A stretch of DNA of 64,000 nt, from contig OZ026517.1 of the NCBI GenBank assembly GCA_964019695.1, forward strand, positions 52,383,672-52,447,671, read 5' to 3'. The position numbers were made by a program, and so were the translations under genes. Below the pieces are notes generated by a model. That model had not been told where the DNA came from and searched no databases. It saw nothing but the letters and a program-made list of their open reading frames with translations. Position 1 is the first letter of the stretch. Every line of letters starts with the position of its first letter. Source of the DNA: Loripinus fragilis. Lineage: Eukaryota; Mollusca; Bivalvia; Lucinida; Lucinidae. Shown one piece after another: positions 38,104 through 64,000 of the stretch.

Positions 38104-39586
38104 TCATGTCACTTGGCTATTTCTCCTTAGCTCAGAAGCATAATATATATATTTTGCAAGACTCAAAATTGTTCTTTTGTTATCTGCTGACATCAAACTG
38201 TCAAATTTATTAAGTGTTGGCCAACGGCAGTAATATGACTTCATATATTTCTGTCGTAGTTCCCTGTAGAGCGGGCAAACTAGTAGAAAGTGATACTCAC
38301 TCTCTACAAGTTTGCCCGTACAGAAATTGCAAATTCTTTCCTGTCGATCTATATTTTGATATCGACCTCGTTCAATCGCCAAATCATGTGAAGAGAGCCT
38401 AAACTGGGTTAATGCCTTTCTATATTTATTTTCTGTAACAATGTCTAAATATTTTTCATGACAAAATTCGTGTTTAAAGCGTGCATACGTTTCTAGTCTG
38501 TTTGAATTATTAATGGATGCGTACCAGGTCTGCTGGTACATATCGATTAATCTTTGTTTTATTAACGTGAATGGTACTGTATCTAGGAAAAACTGGTCAT
38601 TCCAAATATAGCTGAGTCCGATACTATCTAAAATGCATTTAATTTGATACGCCCAGTTTAAGCCATTATATGTTATATTATTATCTGCATCATTCTTTAA
38701 CATAATATATACTTTCTTTGGTATGAAATTATCACCAGATCTAAGAAGCTTTATCCAATATCGGATCATACTGATTTTCCTGTAAATTAAGAGTGGTACC
38801 CTGCCCAGTTCTCCATAAAGGCCAGATAAATTTGTAGATTTTCTTACATTAAGTACCCATCTGCTAAATTTCGTGTGCAAGATTTCGATGTCTTTTGCCT
38901 CATGTATACCCCAGACCTCTGCACCGTATCCGAGTATGGAACCAACGAGTATATCGAACATTTTACATTTTTCTGACACTGGTAATTCAAGTTCCCCAAA
39001 TAGTGAAAACAGGTTATGTAAAGCAAAAGATGCATGTTGAGCTAACAGTTTTTGAGTTCTGTACCAGTTACCGTTTTTGAAAAAATGAATTCCCAAATAT
39101 TTAAAGGATGTAACAAGTTCTAGTTTTGTGTTGTTGAGGTAAAAATCGAAATGACTATGTCTCCCTTTTTCAAATATCATTGCTTTTGTTTTTTTCGTGT
39201 TAATTTTCAAGCCCCATTGTGTACAATATGTTTTGATATCATAAAGCATAGATTGTAAAACTTCTGGTGATTTGGCAAAGACTACAGCATCATCACAGTA
39301 CAATAGTAAAAATAATTGCACATCATCCACAGTGAATATATCATTGGAATCGGACTTAATATTTTGTACAATATCGTTAATGAACAACATGAAAAGTATT
39401 GGTGAACATGGATCCCCTTGTTTTAGGCCAATATACGAATGGAAAAAGCGTGAATAGGCAGATCTATGTCGTACGCACGATTTTACCACTGAATACATGG
39501 CATTTAGTGTCTTGACCAATTTAGAACTTACTTTTTCAAGTATAAGTTTTTGCCATAGGAAAGATCTATCTACTTTATCGAATGCT
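38104..39586 (-). CDS. LINE reverse transcriptase C-terminal ORF, open for over 490 codons
   Basis: The frame begins at a 5' truncation inside motif A (AFDKVDRSFLWQKL). It runs through motif B (GLKQGDPCSPILFMLFINDI), motif C as YCDD (LLLYCDDAVVFAKS) and thumb-like GLKINTKKTKAMIFEKG. It ends with a zinc-knuckle-like CNFC...SEYHFLLVCP, then a stop at 38104. There is no internal stop or frameshift, so the copy is young, though unable to move without its 5' part. The clade is uncertain; it differs from the CR1-like and L1-like copies nearby. YCDD in place of YADD is unusual but may be normal for its clade. Confidence 0.85.
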
Positions 39587-39802
39587 TTTTATATGCCATC
39601 AAGGAGAGAGCTCGTAGATTAAAAGGTTTATGACAATGGGTGTTGCAGTTTGTTTAATTAAGCTTAGTAGCATTGCAGGTGTCACACACTCTTATAAAAT
39701 TTTGTACAATTAGCACACCATTTTGGGATCAATTGAATTTCCCATAAAGCTTGATACAGTGTGTCAGAATGGTCCATTATATCTATTCAGAAGTCACAGG
39801 TT

Positions 39803-40210
39803 CACACAGGTAAATGTATACGTCGGTTTGGTGGTATTTACGCGTATTGCCGGTACTTCATAGACCGGAAGTGGTAGATATTGGTGTAAATACTCTATAG
39901 AAAAACATGTCATATGCCTAAAGGACTATAGAATTAGATCATTTTTAAGTATTAGGCATGCACATGGCAATTTATGTAAGCATTTAGGAATAGATTCGAG
40001 TACCGTCGGTACTCGAATCTATTCCTAAATGCTTACATAAATCGCCATGCACATACTGAATACTTAAAAATGATTGAAGTCTATAGTCCCTTTGGCATAT
40101 GACATGTTATCTATATAGTATTAACACCAATATCTACCACTTCCGATCTATGAAGTACCGGCAATACACGTAAATACCACCAAATCGACGTATACATTTA
40201 CCAGTGTGAG
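39803..40210. mobile_element. 0.4-kb near-perfect palindrome (foldback MITE)
   Basis: The two arms of about 200 bp are inverted copies centred on base 40006 (GAGTACCG-T-CGGTACTC). Outer ends are CACACAGGTAAATGTATACG and GTATACATTTACCAGTGTG. Only scattered mismatches and small indels are visible. There is no loop and no coding capacity. Confidence 0.85.
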
Positions 40211-40211
40211 G

Positions 40212-40970
40212 TTATAGTTTCCAAAAATATTGAATTTTCCTTTGAGGGACGATTTTTTTTATCTTAGCAAACGGTATAGGCCCTGATGAATTATGTGGCA
40301 TTTCATCTGTGTCTTCGCAGTCTGCCATAATACCCGTTTAGGGGTTTAGGGTATTCAAAGGGTTCAAATCAAATATTAAGCGGGTCATGCACTTAACGTT
40401 CTTAATTGCTGACATCATACTTTACGACTTGCTTCAATACAAGTTTTGATTACTTGCCTTATTTGTTGAGAAAATAGAAAGAAAACAAATTCACATTCAA
40501 TTTTCGGCCTGTCGTTGTTATGGTTTGCGGTCGAGGGGTTAACTTAGTAAACAATACGACATTTTGAAATGTGATACATAGCCTTTTAGTGAACACTCGC
40601 ACTGGCAATTCAGATGCGGAATACGGTATCTCAAATCAACAGAAATTCAATATATTTTTAAATACCAACCGAAGCAACGTAAATTGTATTATCACTCAAA
40701 TCAGTATTTTGGCCTAAAAACAATTTAAGAATCCAACGTAAATATACGGTCGCATTTTGTTATGCGCTACAAGAGGCAATGTTCAGTTTAAAAGCTACAT
40801 TGTTGACCATCCATATTACACTCTACAACATTCAAATATAAATCAGACGATACGCTAAAGTAATTAAACGTGGTTTGTGACTTGTTAGTTTATTCAACAG
40901 CAGCAGGGTAAAATGAGTGGAATTGTATGACCAGCGATATTGTCTCCTCGAGCGAACGATAGGATAGACT
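40212..40970. other. Intergenic, nothing recognised
   Basis: AT-rich, no open frame of note, no shared repeat seen. Confidence 0.4.
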
Positions 40971-40974
40971 ACTC

Positions 40975-41250
40975 ATGCACGGATCCAGATGGGGGGGGGG
41001 GGGGGGTCAGTGAAAACTCACAAAAATATAGGGTTTCTTAGCAATACTGGTCCGGATCCCCTGAAAATCACAAAGCTTTTCGTGCGAGCATTCAATGTTG
41101 GGCCATCATCGGCACGCCAGCAAAACGCCATTTAAACGCCGTTTCGCTGGCGGGCCAGTGATATTTGGATCCTCCAACCCCTCATCAACTAAAAAAACGT
41201 TGTCAAAGTTGAACCCCCTCTGACAAAAATTCTGGATCCGCGCATGCTAC
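40975..41250. mobile_element. MITE with GCGGATCCAGA ends, inverted copy
   Basis: Ends CATGCACGGATCCAGA and TCTGGATCCGCGCATGC (related to ATGCGCGGATCCAGA of 35015-35268). The interior has a G-run, GGGCCATCATCGGCACGCC and AAAAAACGTTGTCAAAG. Confidence 0.65.
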
Positions 41251-41259
41251 TGTTAAGGA

Positions 41260-42440
41260 TTTTGGGACAAGAATCAATTTCAAATCAACCGCCATTTATC
41301 TGGGGATAAGTCTAATAATGGTAATGAAAATTTATTATTTGCATAATTTTGAGTTTTTTTTTTCAATTCATTTAAGTATTAAACTGGTATTCTATTAACG
41401 TGTATCAGTATAAATAAAACATCAAAGTTAATACATTGTACTACGGGCTTCACTTACTTTGCAACAGACTCGAAGTATTCATGATTCCATGAACATTCCA
41501 ATAATTGAATTCATTTCTTAAATGTACATTTCATTAAGAATTCAAAGTTGTATATAGACGTAACATAGATACCAGGCTAGTTTGAGCATGGCTTGGTCGC
41601 TAATTTCAAATGCATATTTCCTCGTGACAATCAATTAGACACATTTATACTATTGTAAAAATGAAATCCATTCCAAAGTGATGTCAAAAGATTATTTTGT
41701 TATTTAATCTTTTTACAGATTCTGAAAAGAACGTTCTCAACGAGACAGATGTTATTAGAGATGCGAATAGCCAGAGAAAGCATTCAGCAACCACAGCGTT
41801 CTAGTCCCTATCTCGTCTCCACCCAAATTATATGTATTTTAAGCCAATTCGCAGCCAGCAAGCATTCTCGGGCCATTATCGGCTCACCAGCGAAACGCCA
41901 TTCATTCTAATGGAGTTTCGCTGGCGGAGGCCTGCTTTCATATACTTATTGGGAAGTTCGCCGTATTAACACTTTTGCAAACAGAGCAGACACAGATCAG
42001 GCAGCTCTCGCAAGAGCTGCCTGATCAGGGTCTACTTTGTTTGCTTATGGAATGTGATAAGATATGATTCTCCACTAATGGACGTGACAAGTAATTTCTA
42101 ACGTGAAAGTTTATTTAGATTATTATTCATAGTGGGTAGAACTATGTAGGAAAAGGTTAAATAATGTCAGAAAAAGCAATGGCTATGTTTAAGTCTTTGA
42201 TCGTGTGTCACCTTTCAGAACTCGAGAAAGTTAAATGGGCGGTGCTCTTTACCCATGCACATGACCAGTGGAAAAGCTACTAGATAAATCTGCAGAGCCT
42301 AACAACCTTGAAGCTACATATAAGTAATCCTGTGCGAAAGACTTTGAGAAAACCTACATTGTAGCTGTTTTACATGATGAGATCTGCTTTAATTTTATTT
42401 TGAGATATATAAGTTGGCGTAGCTTAACAGCCTTGAAACT
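41260..42440. other. Intergenic with one family-H hairpin
   Basis: A compact perfect stem, GATCAGGCAGCTCT-CGCA-AGAGCTGCCTGATC, lies at 41995-42026. A relic of the GCGAAACGCCATT palindrome is at 41870-41935. No gene was recognised. Confidence 0.45.
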
Positions 42441-42469
42441 ACTGATAAGATAAGATAAGTTAAGATAAA

Positions 42470-44600
42470 GTAATTTTTATTCGCAAAAGGCGTGTTGGCC
42501 CATGATAAGTAATTCCATGCACAAGGCTTTGGGAAAACCTATGACATTTGTTTCACATTATAAAATCTGTCAATTTCTACATGATACACTCTGCTTTTGA
42601 GTATATAAGTGGTCGGATCTTAACAATTATGAAGGTCCTGAAAAGTAATCCCGTGCACAAGGCATGGTGCAATCTGCCAATTAATCTTATTTTGAGAAAT
42701 ATAGGTGGGCGGAGTTTAACAGCATCGAAACTACTGCTAAGTAATCCAATGCACAAGGCTTTGGGAAAATCTATATGACAATTGTTTCACATGATAATAT
42801 CTGCCAATTTAATCTAATTTTGAGTATATAAATCGGCGGAGCTTAACAAATATGAATACATGTATACTGATAAGTAATCCCATGCACAAGGCGAATGGAA
42901 AATCTGATAAAATCTGCCAATTAAATCTTATTTTGAGTATATAAGTGGTCGAAGCTTAACAAAGCAGAGGAAACCATATATGACAGTGTTTTTTTCATGA
43001 TAAAATCTGACAATTTGATCTTAATTTGAGCATACAAGTGGCCGGAGCTTAACAAGTATGATGATACTGGTAACTAATCCCACGCACAAGGCAAGGGGAA
43101 CCCCTATATGACAATTGTTTTACATGATAAAATCTGCGGAGCTTAACAACTATGAATATACTGATAAGTAATTCCACGCACACGGCAAATGGAAAACCTG
43201 ATAAAATCTGCCAATTTATTCTTATTTTGAGAATATAAGTGGTCGAAGCTTGACAAGAAAAGGGGAAACCCGATATGACAGGTTTTTATCATGATAAAAT
43301 CTACCAATTTTATCTTATTTTGAGAATACAAGTGGTCGGAGCGTAACAAGTATGATGACACTGGTAAGTAATCCCATACACAAGGCAAGGGGAAACCCTA
43401 AATGAAAATTGCTTTACATCATAAAACCTGCCAATTTAATCTTATTTTGAGCATACAAGTGGTCGGAGCGTAACAAGTATGATGATACTGGTAAGTAATC
43501 CCATACACAAGGCAAGGGGAAACCCTTTATGACAAAATCTGCCAATTAAATCTTATTTTGAGTATATAAGTGGTCGAAGCTTAACAAAGCAAGGGGAAAC
43601 CCTATATGACAGTTTTTTTCATGATAAAATCTGCCAATTTGATCTTAATTTGAGCATACAAGTGGCCGGAGCTGAACAACTATGAATATACTGATAAGTA
43701 ATTCCATGCACAAGGCAAATGGAAAACCTGATAATATCTGTCAATTTTATATAAGTGGTCGAAGCTTAACAAGACATGGGGAAACCCTATATGACATGTT
43801 TTTTTTTTCATGATAAAATCTACCAATTTCATCTTGTTTTGAGAATACAAGTGGTCGGAGCGTAACAAGTATGATGATACTGGCCCATGCACAAAAGTAA
43901 GTAATGGTGCAAAGATCAGGAATCGATACAATCAAGTACCACACCTGACCCAGGATACCAATGGGAAAGTGACAAACTCACAGTAGACACCACAAACGAG
44001 AGCCAAGAGGTCAGCCCTTTCCCAGCAGGTGACCACAAAGCACATATAAACAGACATACACAAAACATAGCAAACACAAGACAGAACAAAAACATAAAAG
44101 ATCCACAAAAGGCAAGTGGAAACCCTATATGACAATTGCTTTACATGATAAACCCTGCTAATTTAATCTTATTTTGAATTATAAATGGGCGGAATTTAAC
44201 AAATATGAATATACTGATAAGTAATTCCATGAACAAGCCAAATGGAAAACTTGATAGAATCTGCCAATTAAATCTTATTTTGAGTATGTAAGTGGTCGAA
44301 GCTTAACAAGTGCAAGGGGAAACCCTATATGACAGTTTTTTCATGATAAAATCTGCCAATTTCATCTTATTTTGAGCATACAAGCGGGCGTTACAAGTAT
44401 GGGGATACTGATGCACAAGACAAGGGGAAACCCTATATGACAATAAACTCTGCCAATTTAATCTTATTTTGACTATATAAATGGGCGGAGCTTAACAAAT
44501 ATGTAATCGCATGCACAAGGCAAATGGAAAACCTATCCTATAGGGCATTTGTTTGTAATAATGATCTGCCAATTTCATCTTTTTTGAGATTTATAAGTGG
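42470..44600. repeat. Satellite block, units of about 130-150 bp
   Basis: Repeated phrases are ATAAAATCTGCCAATTT, ATCTTATTTTGAG(T/C)ATA, AAGTGGTCGGAGC, TAACAAGTATGATGATACTG and GTAAGTAATCCCATGCACAA with GGCAAGGGGAAACCCTATAT. Neighbouring units differ strongly, and higher-order alternation of two unit types is visible. It lies just upstream of the start exon of the secreted-protein gene, and a LINE tail interrupts it at 43905-44112. Confidence 0.8.
43905..44112 (-). mobile_element. 5'-truncated LINE tail, family T
   Basis: The minus strand ends TGTATCGATTCCTGATCTTT and contains CACTTTCCCATTGGTATCCT and TGGTCACCTGCTGGGAAAGG. It was inserted into the satellite block, which resumes after it. Confidence 0.7.
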
Positions 44601-44762
44601 GCAGCAGTGAAAACAACATTTCGATATAAAGCGGTTCGTTCACGATTGCCGCCCACCTCGTATATTCAGCATATTGAGGTACGGTCCGTTTTCGCTTGAT
44701 AGGGGGCTTGTTTAACTTAGTAACTCGTAGACAATGTATAAAGTGCGTGTCACTTGGAGAAT

Positions 44763-63294
<18,532 letters not shown>

Positions 63295-63351
63295 GTAAAT
63301 ATTCAATTATGTCTAAATAGTTATATTGAAGCCAAAGAAATGAGAGCAAAC

Positions 63352-64000
63352 TAGACAGTTTGGCATTTTGGCATAGTAGACTTTTTACAAACCATTTTTG
63401 TAGGATAATGTTCATTTAATATTCATGTAATTATAGTTTTAAGAAAAATAAAACCATGATAAAAAACGATTACGATTTTATGTCAAGTAAAGAGTTTAAT
63501 TTACAACACCAAACAAACCCAAGCATTTGCCCTTATAACTTTTATTACCCAATTAACCCACCGCTTGAAAAATGGCCCTTCGAGACTATTTCTTGGTTTT
63601 CCACATGAAACATCATCAGCGAGCATATATTGAGATTGTAACATGGCAGGGATGTTTCGAAATTGTCTAAATATTCTGGAAACGGATTTCATATGCCGAA
63701 ATATACCATGACGAAATAAAAGCGCACATATATTTTTTAGTCTTAGTTCTGTTAATGACAATCACCGATCTGTGTGAATGCTCGTGGAGTCTTGGTCCTT
63801 ATTTCTCAAATGAAAGCCGCTTTGTACATTCAGTGGTGGTCTTTATTCCACGAATGTCTTGTAATTTTACTGCGAGTAAATTAATGCCATTATCTGACAT
63901 TTAACACCTCAAAAGTGTCTGTAAATTCAATTTGAATACAAATAGGTTAAAGTCGGGTAAGTTCGGACGGTCGGCTAAATTCGGACAGCGACCTTGTTTG
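63352..64000. other. Intronic or downstream sequence, nothing recognised
   Basis: An 86-codon minus-strand frame (63761-63501) lacks splice context and recognisable motifs. No repeat shared with the rest of the window was noticed. Confidence 0.35.

Noticed and set aside
43932..44135. Cys-rich minus-strand frames (also 48663-48845 and 61338-61529)
   Set aside because: They recur because they lie in the 3' UTR of the same LINE family; the plus-strand element's stop codon precedes this region.

Overview
This window is animal nuclear DNA. It is AT-rich, its two supported genes are split into short exons by very long introns, and most of it is transposable-element debris. The repeat style suggests a mollusc, most likely a bivalve: tRNA-derived SINEs, several LINE families cut off at the 5' end, many palindromic MITEs, and GATA and TAGG microsatellites. 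That assignment is inference; no marker here fixes the species.

Two host genes can be read. (1) On the minus strand, four exons (15418-15379, 12910-12767, 2431-2332, 1243-1183) join in phase into the first 115 codons of a CCDC28-family coiled-coil protein. Its last exon(s) lie beyond base 1. (2) On the plus strand, a signal-peptide exon (44763-44805) joins in phase to a second exon (63200-63294) across an 18.4-kb intron. The predicted product is a secreted precursor with a Lys-Arg cleavage site; its family is not recognised and it continues beyond base 64000.

Layout. 1-15.4 kb: the CCDC28 gene, whose introns hold SINEs (including a head-to-head pair), hairpin MITEs, a 38-bp minisatellite, a TAGG microsatellite and two clusters of ACGCAGC/GCTGCGT motifs. 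15.8-22.3 kb: SINEs, a 693-bp inverted-repeat element with a 6-bp target duplication, a CR1/Jockey-like LINE relic and a 2-kb L1-like LINE. 22.8-25.9 kb: a hAT-like element inserted into another copy of itself, both target duplications still visible. 26.3-33.1 kb: a 6.9-kb foldback composite with the order B-A-B'-A' (primes mark inverted copies). 34-39.6 kb: transposon relics, a 26-bp minisatellite and two minus-strand LINEs, one with a 471-codon open frame. 39.8-40.2 kb: a 0.4-kb near-perfect palindrome. 42.5-44.6 kb: a satellite block. 44.8-63.3 kb: the long intron of gene 2, filled with LINE tails, a TTAA-flanked element, a 3.5-kb Tc1/mariner-like relic, GATA arrays and a ~95-bp satellite that has received at least four insertions.

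The two genes show no functional link. Apart from their exons I see no conserved host coding sequence. I found no CRISPR array, rRNA gene or intact tRNA gene. The most unusual structures are the self-nested hAT element, the B-A-B'-A' foldback and the ACGCAGC motif clusters.
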